DNA of 64,000 nucleotides from Streptomyces tropicalis (GCF_029269835.1 NZ_JARJBB010000014.1:62001-126000), one strand, 5' to 3'. Positions 8,522 through 15,487 are shown, counted from the first letter of the stretch. The notes: a model not told the origin generated them from the sequence alone. A program made the numbers and translations.

Positions 8522-8749
8522 ATGTCCCAAGTCTTCTCCGAAGAGACCCACCGCAACCTGCTCGCCCGCATCCCCCATTGCACCGGTCGTGAAGTCTCCG
8601 ACTGGCTGCGCACCGTCGAAGAAGGCCCCGCGCTCCGCTTCGAGGAGAAGGTCAGCTGGCTCCGCCACGAGCACGACCTCGCGTACGGCCACGCCAAGGC
8701 GCTCATCCACGAGTACGACCTGAGGAGGGCCGCGCGCAAGCTGCTGTAG
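8522..8749 (+). CDS. DUF4287-like small protein
   Basis: A 75-residue protein. The central portion (RIPHCTGREVSDWLRTV) and the end (FEEKVSWLRHEHDLAYGHAKALIHEYD) match the DUF4287 pattern, in which a Trp-Leu helix is followed by a Gly-His-Gly/Ala-His-Ala segment. The family's function is unknown. The start is the ATG at 8522, with GGAGG six nt upstream. A strong hairpin terminates it against the converging Bax-inhibitor gene. Confidence 0.75.
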   Translation: MSQVFSEETHRNLLARIPHCTGREVSDWLRTVEEGPALRFEEKVSWLRHEHDLAYGHAKALIHEYDLRRAARKLL

Positions 8750-8790
8750 GCGCGCACCACCGGCCCGGCGTCCGGCGCGGCCCGGTCGCG

Positions 8791-8826
8791 CGCAAGGGCC
8801 CCGGGGTCTTCCCCGGGGCCCTTGCG
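8791..8826. terminator. Bidirectional terminator hairpin
   Basis: A 16-bp perfect stem (CGCAAGGGCCCCGGGG, 8791-8806) with a 4-nt TCTT loop and its complement at 8811-8826. It sits between two converging genes. There is no T-run. Confidence 0.8.
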
Positions 8827-8846
8827 GTGCGACTGCCGTCGGCGCG

Positions 8847-9770
8847 CTAGTCGTTCTGGTTGAGGATCGCGATGAGCCGCAGGAACTCCATGTAGATCCA
8901 CACCAGCGTCATCGTGAGGCCGAAGGCGGCGAGCCAGGCCTCGTCGCGCGGGGCGCCGTAGGCGATGCCGTCCTCGACCTGCTTGAAGTCCAGGGCGAGG
9001 AAGCAGGCGCCGAGGATGACGCCGACGACGCCGAAGAAGATGCCGAGGCCGCCGCTGCGGAAGCCGAGGCCGTCACCGCCGCCGAAGACCGCGAACAGCA
9101 GGTTCACCATCATCAGCAGGACGAAGCCGAGCGCGGCCGCCATCACGAAGCCGTAGAAACGGCGGTTGACGCGGATCCAGCCCGCCTTGTACGCGACCAG
9201 CACGGCGGCGAAGACCGCCATGGTGCCGATCACCGCCTGCATGGCGGCACCGCTGGCGATGCGGTTGTCGACGACGCTGGAGACGACGCCGAGGAAGACG
9301 CCCTCGAAGGCCGCGTACGTCAGGATCAGCCCGGGCGAGGCCTTGCGCTTGAAGGACTGCACGAAGGCCAGCACCATGCCGACCAGCGCGGCGGCCACAC
9401 CGATGCCGTACGAGCGGTTGATGTGGGCGTCGTCGACCGGCAGCAGCGCCCAGGCGAGCGCGGCCGTCACGATCAGCGTGCCGAGCGTGGACGCCGTGCG
9501 CAGGACGACGTCGTCCATGGTCATGCGGCCGGTGGTGGCCGGTGCCTGCGGCGGGGCGCCCTGCAGGTCCTGCTGGGCGTAGGGGTTCTGGGCGTACGGG
9601 TTCTGCGCGTAGGGGTTTCCGCTCGGCTGGGCGTACGGGTTGCCCTGCGCGTACGGATGGCCCTGCGTGCCGACAGCGGGACCCCCGGCCTGCGGCGCGG
9701 CGTTGAAGCCCGCGTAGCCGTTGTCGCGGCTGAAGCCCCGTCGCGAGAAGACCGGGTTTCTGCTCCTCAT
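8847..9770 (-). CDS. Bax inhibitor-1/YccA-like multi-pass membrane protein
   Basis: A 307-residue membrane protein. The N-terminal 75 residues are cytoplasmic and low-complexity, with repeated NPYAQ units. About seven transmembrane helices follow between 95 and 300. The end (TMTLVWIYMEFLRLIAIL) and the Asp-rich loop residues match the BI-1/YccA family, whose bacterial members are thought to act as pH-sensitive calcium leak channels; the role in Streptomyces is unestablished. The start is the ATG at 9770, preceded by GGAGGAG. A longer frame begins 13 codons earlier without a ribosome site. Confidence 0.88.
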   Translation of the reverse strand: MRSRNPVFSRRGFSRDNGYAGFNAAPQAGGPAVGTQGHPYAQGNPYAQPSGNPYAQNPYAQNPYAQQDLQGAPPQAPATTGRMTMDDVVLRTASTLGTLIVTAALAWALLPVDDAHINRSYGIGVAAALVGMVLAFVQSFKRKASPGLILTYAAFEGVFLGVVSSVVDNRIASGAAMQAVIGTMAVFAAVLVAYKAGWIRVNRRFYGFVMAAALGFVLLMMVNLLFAVFGGGDGLGFRSGGLGIFFGVVGVILGACFLALDFKQVEDGIAYGAPRDEAWLAAFGLTMTLVWIYMEFLRLIAILNQND

Positions 9771-9978
9771 CTCACTCCTCCATGGCCGCACAGCACGGCC
9801 TTGGCTCAAGAGTAATGGAAAGGCAAAGGATCGATCCTAGTACCTGGGAAGGATCTTTCCCTCGCTCTGCTGGCCAACACGCTACGCGGCCAGGTGATTC
9901 CCGGCCACGACCGCCCCCATTCATGACTGTTCCGGGACACGTCCGGAATCGGCCGGAGATCATCGGACCCGCAGGGGC

Positions 9979-10062
9979 GTGCCCCGGGGCGGTAGCTGCC
10001 CGCCCCGGGGCACGCCACCGACCGCCGTGCCCGCCCGGTCAGGTCGCGGGCACGGCGGTCGG
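9979..10062 (-). terminator. Tandem terminator hairpins
   Basis: There are two perfect hairpins. One is GTGCCCCGGGGCGG (9979-9992) with its complement at 10000-10013. The other is a 17-bp stem, CCGACCGCCGTGCCCGC (10018-10034) with 10046-10062. Both lie directly downstream of the secreted protein gene ending at 10089. Confidence 0.7.
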
Positions 10063-10088
10063 CCGGGGGCGGCGTGCGTGCGCCGCGG

Positions 10089-10763
10089 TCAGTGGCCCGG
10101 CCAGCCCTCCAGGTGGCGGTGCAGCGTCACGTCGGGCTGTGCGTCGCCCTTCGGGGCGCGCGCGACGGCGTCGTGCAGGACGCCGCTCACCTCGGCGGCG
10201 AGCCCGTCGACCCGGGTCTTCAGGTCGGCGGCCGGCAGGGAGGAGCGGGTGAGTGCGTCCAGCCGGCGGTGGATGTCGGCGAGCCGGTGCCGGGCGTCGT
10301 CGTCGAGGAGGAACGGCCGGGGCGTGGAGACGACGAACTGGTAGGCGCCCGCCAGGGTCTGGCAGCCGGTGCACTTCTTGTTCGCCGCGTCGCTGAGGTT
10401 CACGGCGTTGAGGTGGGTGCGCTCCCCGGCGATCGTGACGATCTGGAAGGACAGCGCCACCGAGCGGCAGGCGTCGTCCGCCGAGCAGCCGGCCGACACG
10501 GCATTGGCCTGATTGCGGACGGAGGCGGCGTTCACCGTGCCGAACTGACGGACGGTGAAGCTGTCGCGGACCTGGGTGTGGTGCATCCGGTCGGTGTGGC
10601 TGAACACGTTGTCGGAGGCGATCGCGGCGTGCGGTGCGGCGGTGGCGGCCTGGGCCGGCACGGCGGTGGCCACCCCGGCGACCCCGGCCGCGAACAGGCC
10701 TATGCGGGCGACGCGCCCGGTGAACGGATTGCTGGTGGAGCGTGGTTTGCGATGACTGCTCAC
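10089..10763 (-). CDS. Secreted protein linked to the M50/peptide locus
   Basis: A 224-residue exported protein. A Sec-type signal peptide covers residues about 1-40, with a likely cleavage after AQA. The mature part contains two closely spaced Cys pairs (CSADDAC and CTGC) in a beta-rich domain, a helical segment (ARHRLADIHRRLDALTRSS), and an end with His residues (HRHLEGWPGH). No enzyme family was recognised. It is on the same strand and directly downstream of the M50 peptidase, separated by a strong hairpin. That suggests a role after peptide processing, such as an extracytoplasmic partner; this is inference from position. The start is the GTG at 10763, with AGGAG six nt upstream. Confidence 0.75.
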   Translation of the reverse strand: MSSHRKPRSTSNPFTGRVARIGLFAAGVAGVATAVPAQAATAAPHAAIASDNVFSHTDRMHHTQVRDSFTVRQFGTVNAASVRNQANAVSAGCSADDACRSVALSFQIVTIAGERTHLNAVNLSDAANKKCTGCQTLAGAYQFVVSTPRPFLLDDDARHRLADIHRRLDALTRSSLPAADLKTRVDGLAAEVSGVLHDAVARAPKGDAQPDVTLHRHLEGWPGH

Positions 10764-10825
10764 TGGTTCTCCTGCGCTGGATGGTTCGTACGGGCGCGAG
10801 CGGCGCTGCCGGATGCGGCGGGCAC

Positions 10826-10866
10826 GGCCCGGGGGCGGGCCCGCCGTCCGGGCCCGCCCCCGGGCC
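10826..10866 (-). terminator. Hairpin between the M50 and secreted-protein genes
   Basis: GGCCCGGGGGCGGGC (10826-10840) pairs with GCCCGCCCCCGGGCC (10852-10866), a 15-bp perfect stem with an 11-nt loop. It could terminate or attenuate transcription after the peptidase gene. Confidence 0.6.
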
Positions 10867-10893
10867 GCGCCCGCCTCCGGGACGCGCCGGCCC

Positions 10894-12804
10894 TCAGGTC
10901 GACGCCGGGCTGGGCGACTCGGTGGCCGGCGGCGGGGACGGACTTGCCGGGGACGACGGCGGCAGGCTCTCCGAGGGGGTCGGCGAGGGTTCCGGCGCGG
11001 GCCCGCCCCCGGGCGACGACGACGGGTCCGGCCCCCCCGCGCCGCCCCCGCCGGACGGCGGCGGCTTCTGGGACGTGGTCGCCGGCCTCCCCGACGCCGG
11101 GGCCGACGCCCCGGGCGAGGCCGGCGCACTGCCGGAGGCGTCCGCCGACGGGCCGCCGGACCGGGCCGCCGGACCGGTGGCCCGCACCCCGGACGGTCCC
11201 GCCGGAACACTGCCCGACGGGCCGGTGGAGGCCGGACCTTCCGGGGTGGACGCCCGCCGCGGCTGCGGCTCCTGGGTGGGCACCCCGGGCTGCAGGATCG
11301 GCGCGATCGGCGGCTTCTTCGGCAGCGGTTTCGGCGTCACCCCGGACACCCACGCGTAGCTGAGGCCGGTCAGTCCGGCCAGCGCGAGCGCGCACACCGC
11401 CACCCGCAGCACCGGCCGGCCCGAGGTGGCCCGCTTGGCCGCCCGGAGGATCCGCCCGGTCAGCTTCACCGACAGGTAGACGACGCCGGCCATGGGGCAC
11501 AGCAGCATGACGCAGCCGATGACCCCGACCAGGCCCTCCACGATGCGCCCGTCGGCGAAGGCGGAGCCGGTGCCGGTGATCTGCTCGGTCAGCGACCGCG
11601 TCATCGTGGCGATGATGCGCGGCAGGTTCCACAGGGCGTAGCCGAGTTCGCCGACGAGCAGCGGCACCATCGTCAGCACCCAGGTGGCGACGACGGAGCG
11701 CGCCGACCGCTTCAGCCCGGCGACCTCCTTGCGGGCGGCGCGGCCGGAGCGTCCGGGCACGAGGCTCAGCAGGATCGGCTTGATCTTGCCGTACAGGTCC
11801 GGCACCCCGGCGAGGTCGCCGAGGATGTAGTAGCCGTCCAGCCGCACGGCCGGCATCAGCTGCTCCAGGATCTCGAAGTGCCCCAGATAGACCGCGGCCA
11901 GGAAGAACTGCGCCCCCGTGGCGAAGTACGCCCCGGCCATGGCCAGCATGAAGACGACGTTGAAGTACACGCCGCCCAGGTCGGTGCGCAGCCGCCCGCC
12001 GCGTCCGATCCGGTAGACGTCGGTGACGTCGGTGTACATCGACGGCCAGATGAGGAAGAGCCCGCAGCCGATGCATCCGGGTCTGGCGCCGCCGTAGCGG
12101 CAGGCGGAGGCGTGGCCGAACTCGTGGAAGACGAGCGAGGCCACGGTGAGCACGAAGACGATGAGGATCAGGACCGGCTGGTCCAGGACCTCCAGCACCG
12201 GCTCGATCGCCCCGAAGAAGCCGAACAGCCACACGTCCATGGCCAGCGCCGACAGCAGGACGGCGGCGACCACGGCCGGCCGGTGCAGCCAGGCCAGTGA
12301 GCGGGCGATCCGTGCGGTGCGGCGCTCGTTGAAGACGACCCGGTGGCCCTTGAGGGCGAGCAGCAGGTCGGAGCGCGGGGCGTCGACCTCCTCGCTCTCC
12401 TGACCCTCGGGCACGGTGACGCCGAGCGGTTCCAGCTTCTGCTCCACCAGGAAGCGGACGTTGTCGCCGCTGACCTCGCGGCCGAAGCGCGCGCTGACCC
12501 GGTGGGCGATGGTCTCGACGTCGCGGGTGCCGTCGACGGAGGAGGCGACGAGGTAGAGCAGCCGGGAGAGCTGCACGACCTGCCCGTCCCCCCGGCGGGC
12601 GATGTACTTCGGCTCGGTGAACCCCGACCCCTGGTACTCGCCGTGCAGCTTCAGTCCCGCGCTGAGCCGCGGCACCAGCGCCGGCGGCTCGACGACCGGC
12701 AGCCGGCCCGTCGTCGCCTGCTCGTACGTCACCGGCCAGCCGCCGGGCCCGGGAACCGGTCCCGTGTCGTACAGCGTCGGCGCCCCGTCTCCGAGCACCG
12801 TCAT
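10894..12804 (-). CDS. RRE/PqqD-like domain fused to membrane M50 zinc metallopeptidase
   Basis: A 636-residue protein. Residues about 60-130 resemble a PqqD-type winged helix (VVQLSRLLYLVASSVDGTRD, then a leader-binding-like helix ending VEQKLEPLGV). In RiPP pathways such domains grip precursor leaders. Several membrane helices follow from about residue 178 to 490. The zinc site is HEFGH at 227-231, with the second M50 signature MPAVRLDGYYILGD at 317-330, as in YydH/site-2-protease relatives. After residue 490 comes a Pro/Ser/Thr/Gly-rich tail of about 145 residues. The start is the ATG at 12804, behind GGGGGGAGA. Next to it lie two short peptide genes, the obvious candidate substrates. The function is inferred; domain residues are visible. 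Confidence 0.85.
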   Translation of the reverse strand: MTVLGDGAPTLYDTGPVPGPGGWPVTYEQATTGRLPVVEPPALVPRLSAGLKLHGEYQGSGFTEPKYIARRGDGQVVQLSRLLYLVASSVDGTRDVETIAHRVSARFGREVSGDNVRFLVEQKLEPLGVTVPEGQESEEVDAPRSDLLLALKGHRVVFNERRTARIARSLAWLHRPAVVAAVLLSALAMDVWLFGFFGAIEPVLEVLDQPVLILIVFVLTVASLVFHEFGHASACRYGGARPGCIGCGLFLIWPSMYTDVTDVYRIGRGGRLRTDLGGVYFNVVFMLAMAGAYFATGAQFFLAAVYLGHFEILEQLMPAVRLDGYYILGDLAGVPDLYGKIKPILLSLVPGRSGRAARKEVAGLKRSARSVVATWVLTMVPLLVGELGYALWNLPRIIATMTRSLTEQITGTGSAFADGRIVEGLVGVIGCVMLLCPMAGVVYLSVKLTGRILRAAKRATSGRPVLRVAVCALALAGLTGLSYAWVSGVTPKPLPKKPPIAPILQPGVPTQEPQPRRASTPEGPASTGPSGSVPAGPSGVRATGPAARSGGPSADASGSAPASPGASAPASGRPATTSQKPPPSGGGGAGGPDPSSSPGGGPAPEPSPTPSESLPPSSPASPSPPPATESPSPAST

Positions 12805-12855
12805 GTGTGGTCTCCCCCCACGTCCGCCCCCGTCCTCCCCGCTCTCCCCCGGTTC

Positions 12856-12907
12856 GGCTCCGGGGGCGGACCGCGCAGTACCCCCCGCGCGGTCCGCCCC
12901 CGGAGCC
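12856..12907 (-). terminator. 21-bp hairpin between peptide genes and the peptidase gene
   Basis: A perfect 21-bp stem (12856-12876 with 12887-12907) around a 10-nt loop. It lies 30 nt after the last peptide stop and 52 nt before the peptidase start. There is no T-run. It is placed where RiPP operons often carry a partial terminator that makes precursor mRNA more abundant than enzyme mRNA. Confidence 0.75.
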
Positions 12908-12936
12908 GTCGTCGCGGCCTGCCGCCGCGGTGTGCG

Positions 12937-13155
12937 TTACTGCGTGACGCTGATGCTCTGGACGGCCTGGGACGACGCGGCCGAGAAGGCGGAGTGGTCG
13001 TTCAGGGCGGCGGACTCGTTGTGGGCCGAGATGTTCGCGACGTGCTTGGTGACGTTGACCGTCTTGCCGAAGCTGAACTTCAGGCGACCCAGGGCCTCAC
13101 GGCCCGGCAGCAGCTCCGCGGACTCGGCCTCGAGGTCGTGCATGTCCATGCTCAT
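12937..13155 (-). CDS. Candidate precursor peptide A (72 aa)
   Basis: A short peptide with an acidic start (MSMDMHDLEAESAELLPGRE), a basic central part (GRLKFSFGKTVNVTKHVAN) and an Asn/Ser/Ala-rich end finishing QSISVTQ. It has no Cys, no transmembrane segment and no signal peptide. The ELLPGREALG block looks like a leader recognition motif. Most of it is near-identical to the peptide encoded just upstream; differences concentrate near residues 54-65. The first of three possible ATGs (13155) is preferred because AAAGGA lies upstream. Its proximity to an RRE-like M50 peptidase suggests it is bound and cleaved by that protein. Confidence 0.75.
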   Translation of the reverse strand: MSMDMHDLEAESAELLPGREALGRLKFSFGKTVNVTKHVANISAHNESAALNDHSAFSAASSQAVQSISVTQ

Positions 13156-13203
13156 GATGGGTGTCCTTTCGGTGTTTCCGTGATCGGGATCGGCTGGGGA
13201 GGG

Positions 13204-13419
13204 CTACTGGGTGACGCTGATGCTCTGGCCGGCACCGGAGTCGGCCACGGACCACAGCGAGTGGTCGTTCAGCGCGGCGGACTGGTTGTGGGCCGAGATG
13301 TTCGCGACGTGCTTGGTGACGTTGACCGTCTTGCCGAAGCTGAACTTCAGGCGACCCAGGGCCTCGCGACCCGGCAGCAGCTCCGCGGACTCGGCGTCGA
13401 GCTCGTGGGCGTCCATCAT
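13204..13419 (-). CDS. Candidate precursor peptide B (71 aa)
   Basis: The first gene of the unit and a paralogue of peptide A. It shares ESAELLPGREALG, RLKFSFGKTVNVTKHVAN, ISAHN, SAALNDHS and the C-terminal QSISVTQ, but replaces AFSAASSQAV with LWSVADSGAG in between. It starts at the ATG at 13419 (or the adjacent ATG at 13416), behind GAGGGGG. The DNA of the shared part is almost identical to that of peptide A, so this is a recent tandem duplication or one maintained by gene conversion. It has no Cys, so a lanthionine product is excluded. Confidence 0.75.
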   Translation of the reverse strand: MMDAHELDAESAELLPGREALGRLKFSFGKTVNVTKHVANISAHNQSAALNDHSLWSVADSGAGQSISVTQ

Positions 13420-13482
13420 GATCAATTCCCCCTCAGGGATGGGCATTTCCGGTCGGACCGAGTCAGGTTCCCCCCGGACTCT

Positions 13483-13521
13483 GTCCAACTTGGTCGGACG
13501 AGCTGTCCAACGAGATTGGAC
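13483..13521. promoter_or_regulatory. GTCCAA/TTGGAC repeats, candidate operator
   Basis: GTCCAA occurs at 13483 and 13505, 22 bp apart. The second is part of a perfect inverted repeat, GTCCAA-5 nt-TTGGAC (13505-13521). The first also forms CCAA-C-TTGG and has a GGAC nearby. The block sits between the peptide genes (minus) and the divergent HTH gene (plus), the expected place for an autoregulatory operator. A -10-like TAGGGC lies just to the right. Confidence 0.5.
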
Positions 13522-13652
13522 ACTAGGGCCTCCGGAACCCCTCGCGCAACCCGTTCGGGGAATCGCCTCTCGGCGGGCGGCGCCGACGCCCGTAGAATCG
13601 GGCCCAGGGATTTCAGGGGTTCCGCCAGGCGGCGAGCGGGAAGTGACCATCA

Positions 13653-14048
13653 GTGGCCAACGCACTGCAGCAGTTGATCCGTGAGCGCCTCGACCGGAAG
13701 GGCTGGTCCTACGGCGAGGTGGCGCGACGCGGTGGCGTCCCCCGGTCCACGGTCCATCACCTGGCCACCGCCGACCGCGTGGTGCGCATGCCCCAGCCGG
13801 CCACGCTGGAGGGGCTCGCCAAGGGGCTGGAGCTGCCGCTGGACGGTGTGCGCCGGGCCGCCGCAGAAGCGTGCGGCATCCACGTCTACGGCTCCGCGGA
13901 CCAGGGCGCCGAGGGCGCGGCCGCCCGCCCCCGGGACCTGGAGGTGGACATGCTCATCGCGAGTGTCCAGCAGCTCTCGGCCGACGACCGCCGCCATGTC
14001 GCCGCTCTCGTGGAGTCCCTGCTGGACCGCTCCTCGCGGGAGAAGTGA
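13653..14048 (+). CDS. Helix-turn-helix (XRE-type) regulator
   Basis: A 131-residue protein. Residues 1-70 form an XRE-type DNA-binding domain (LIRERLDRKGWSYGEVARRGGVPRSTVHHLA, then LEGLAKGLELPLDGVRRA). The C-terminal half has an acidic helix ending in LSADDRRHVAALVESLLDRS, as often seen in Streptomyces regulators that dimerise. It is divergent from the peptide/M50 unit across a spacer carrying GTCCAA/TTGGAC repeats, so it is the natural candidate regulator of that unit. The start is the GTG at 13653; the ribosome site (GGGAAGTGA) is modest. Confidence 0.85.
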   Translation: MANALQQLIRERLDRKGWSYGEVARRGGVPRSTVHHLATADRVVRMPQPATLEGLAKGLELPLDGVRRAAAEACGIHVYGSADQGAEGAAARPRDLEVDMLIASVQQLSADDRRHVAALVESLLDRSSREK

Positions 14049-14222
14049 CCGGTCCGGACAGACGCCCGACCGTCCGATGTCGTCGGACGGTCGCCGAGTG
14101 GCCGCTCTGCCGCCAACTCGGAAAAAGAATGCAGACCGCCCGAAATCCCTCCCGGCCCGCCGCTAGTCTCTCGCTTGCCCGAGACGCGAGAGCCGCACGA
14201 CCCGGGCTCCCAGGGGGGAAGT

Positions 14223-14483
14223 GTGTTGTTCGTGCATGGCGGACCGACCACGGCCGTGGTCCGGGGGCCCGCCGGTGAGTCGGTCGTCCTCTTCTCCGGC
14301 GAGCTGCCGGAGGTCCTGACCGACACGTCCGTGGCGGAACTCCTGGACCTGGCCGCCGCCATCCTGGACGCGGACGAACTGGTCCTGTTCCACCAGTGCC
14401 TGCAGACCCTGCGCCGCAACGGGATGCGGGCCGGACGCCGGATCGAACGGGGAGGCGCCGTCCTCACGGTCTACGAAGGGTGA
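14223..14483 (+). CDS. Small conserved protein, unknown function (86 aa)
   Basis: It begins VLFVHGGPTTAVVRGPAGESVVLFSG and ends GGAVLTVYEG. The fold looks like beta strands flanking a helical pair (SVAELLDLAAAILDADELVLFHQCLQTLRR). There is no signal peptide or membrane segment. The GTG at 14223 follows a run of G residues that would serve as ribosome site, and TAGTCT at 14164 may be the -10. It lies downstream of the XRE regulator on the same strand, but with 174 nt and its own apparent promoter. Confidence 0.6.
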   Translation: MLFVHGGPTTAVVRGPAGESVVLFSGELPEVLTDTSVAELLDLAAAILDADELVLFHQCLQTLRRNGMRAGRRIERGGAVLTVYEG

Positions 14484-14564
14484 ACGACCCACGGGCCGCG
14501 GGGTTACGGGCCCGGCACCACGCCGGCCCGCACCGGGAGCCCGACCTCCGCGAGACCGGGCTCC

Positions 14565-14586
14565 GGCTCCCCGGGCCCGGGGAGCC
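14565..14586. terminator. Perfect 22-bp palindrome between converging genes
   Basis: GGCTCCCCGGG followed by its exact complement CCCGGGGAGCC. It could act as a bidirectional terminator for the genes ending at 14483 (plus) and 14628 (minus). Confidence 0.5.
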
Positions 14587-14627
14587 TCCGCACAGCCCCG
14601 CCTGCGACGGGACCCTGCGGACGTGCC

Positions 14628-15128
14628 CTAGCTCCCCGCGCGCCGGGCGGCCCAGGCGTGCACCTCGGGCGCGCAGTCGGCCCGCGGCTTCCCCGCGGGC
14701 ACGGCATGCTCCCACTGCTGCAGCACGCCGAACCGGTCCTCGTCGTCCACGCCGTGCTTCCGCAGGCTCCGCAGTGTGCTGTCGACGACGGCCGCCAGGT
14801 GCGGCAGGTCCTGCGTGCAGCGCGGCGCCAGCGCGTCGAGCACCTGCTGGTACGCGGCGACGGGCCGCCCCCCGCCGTCGAGGTCGGCCAGCCGCTGGGC
14901 GGGCCCGGCCGCGGACGCCTGCGGGGCGCCCGTCGGCGTCGCCGCCGCCGTGGACCCGGCCGCCGGTCCGCCGCCACGCGCCGAGGCGTGGTGCGCCCCG
15001 GCCCCCTGCGTCCCGAGGACCACCCCCACGGCGAGCAACGACACCACGGCCAGCACACCGCCCCCGACGGCGGCCTTCTTCCCCCGGCCCGGCACGCCCC
15101 GCCCGGCCGAAACGTTCCGCTCCTCCAC
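14628..15128 (-). CDS. Membrane-anchored extracytoplasmic protein, unknown function
   Basis: A 166-residue protein. A basic N-terminus (GRGVPGRGKKAA) precedes one transmembrane helix (about 20-40), then an Ala/Pro/Thr-rich linker. A compact C-terminal domain of about 95 residues contains AAYQQVLDALAPRCTQDLPHL, a helix with STLRSLRKHGVDDEDRFGVLQQW, and a second Cys near ADCAPEVHAW. The two Cys residues could form a disulfide outside the cell. The start is the GTG at 15128, following GGGGGGA. It is the nearest protein gene downstream of bldA, on the same strand. Confidence 0.72.
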   Translation of the reverse strand: MEERNVSAGRGVPGRGKKAAVGGGVLAVVSLLAVGVVLGTQGAGAHHASARGGGPAAGSTAAATPTGAPQASAAGPAQRLADLDGGGRPVAAYQQVLDALAPRCTQDLPHLAAVVDSTLRSLRKHGVDDEDRFGVLQQWEHAVPAGKPRADCAPEVHAWAARRAGS

Positions 15129-15252
15129 GATCCCCCCTGTGCAGACCACGCCCCCACCACGCCGAACACGGCACCGGGACCGTACACCGCACGCGCCCGG
15201 TCCCGTCGGTCGGTCGGGACGGCCGCCGGCGGTGCGGCGGGCGTGCGTCCCG

Positions 15253-15309
15253 CCGCAGAGAGAGGGAAAGCCGCAGAGAGAGGGAAAAGGGGGAAAGGGG
15301 GAAAGGGGA
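15253..15309. repeat. Purine-rich tandem repeat tract
   Basis: Two exact 18-nt copies of CCGCAGAGAGAGGGAAAG (the second ending in A instead of G), followed by several GGGGGAAA units. One strand is almost all purines for about 50 nt. It lies just downstream of bldA. Confidence 0.7.
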
Positions 15310-15370
15310 CACCGAGGGCCCCGCGGGTCGGCGGGGCGTCGTGGGTGAGGGTGCGCCGCAGGTGCGGAAG

Positions 15371-15453
15371 TGCCCGGAACCGGACTTGAACCGGTACGCC
15401 CGCGAGGGGCAGCGAGGTTTAAGCTCGCCGTGTCTGCATTCCACCATCCGGGC
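15371..15453 (-). tRNA. bldA: tRNA-Leu (anticodon UAA), bldA
   Basis: Read on the minus strand, it folds as a class II tRNA. The acceptor is GCCCGGA/TCCGGGC with discriminator A. The anticodon stem GCGAG/CTCGC encloses CTTAAAC (anticodon TAA, 15419-15421), with a variable arm GCCC/GGGC and a T arm ACCGG-TTCAAGT-CCGGT. The CCA is not encoded; CTT follows. UUA is the rarest codon in Streptomyces and this tRNA is bldA, needed for translation of developmental and antibiotic regulatory genes. It has no adjacent tRNA genes. Confidence 0.95.
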
Positions 15454-15481
15454 AGGCCATGGGCTCCGCATCGCGGTCTTG

Positions 15482-15487
15482 AGCCTA
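15482..15487 (-). promoter_or_regulatory. Possible -10 of bldA
   Basis: TAGGCT on the minus strand, 29 nt upstream of the tRNA 5' end. An A+T-rich stretch (TTGTCTTATTTTATTG, 15532 onward) lies farther upstream. Beyond this element, 15488-15867 holds no gene I can support. Confidence 0.35.

Noticed and set aside
11902..12300. Plus-strand frames in the M50 peptidase region
   Set aside because: They are His/Gln/Gly-rich antisense shadows of the HEFGH-containing gene.
12937..13419. Lanthipeptide or other Cys-dependent class for the two peptides
   Set aside because: Neither peptide contains Cys, and no LanB/LanC/LanM gene is nearby.
15371..15453. tRNA as integration site of a mobile element
   Set aside because: No integrase, excisionase or duplicated tRNA 3' end was seen on either side.
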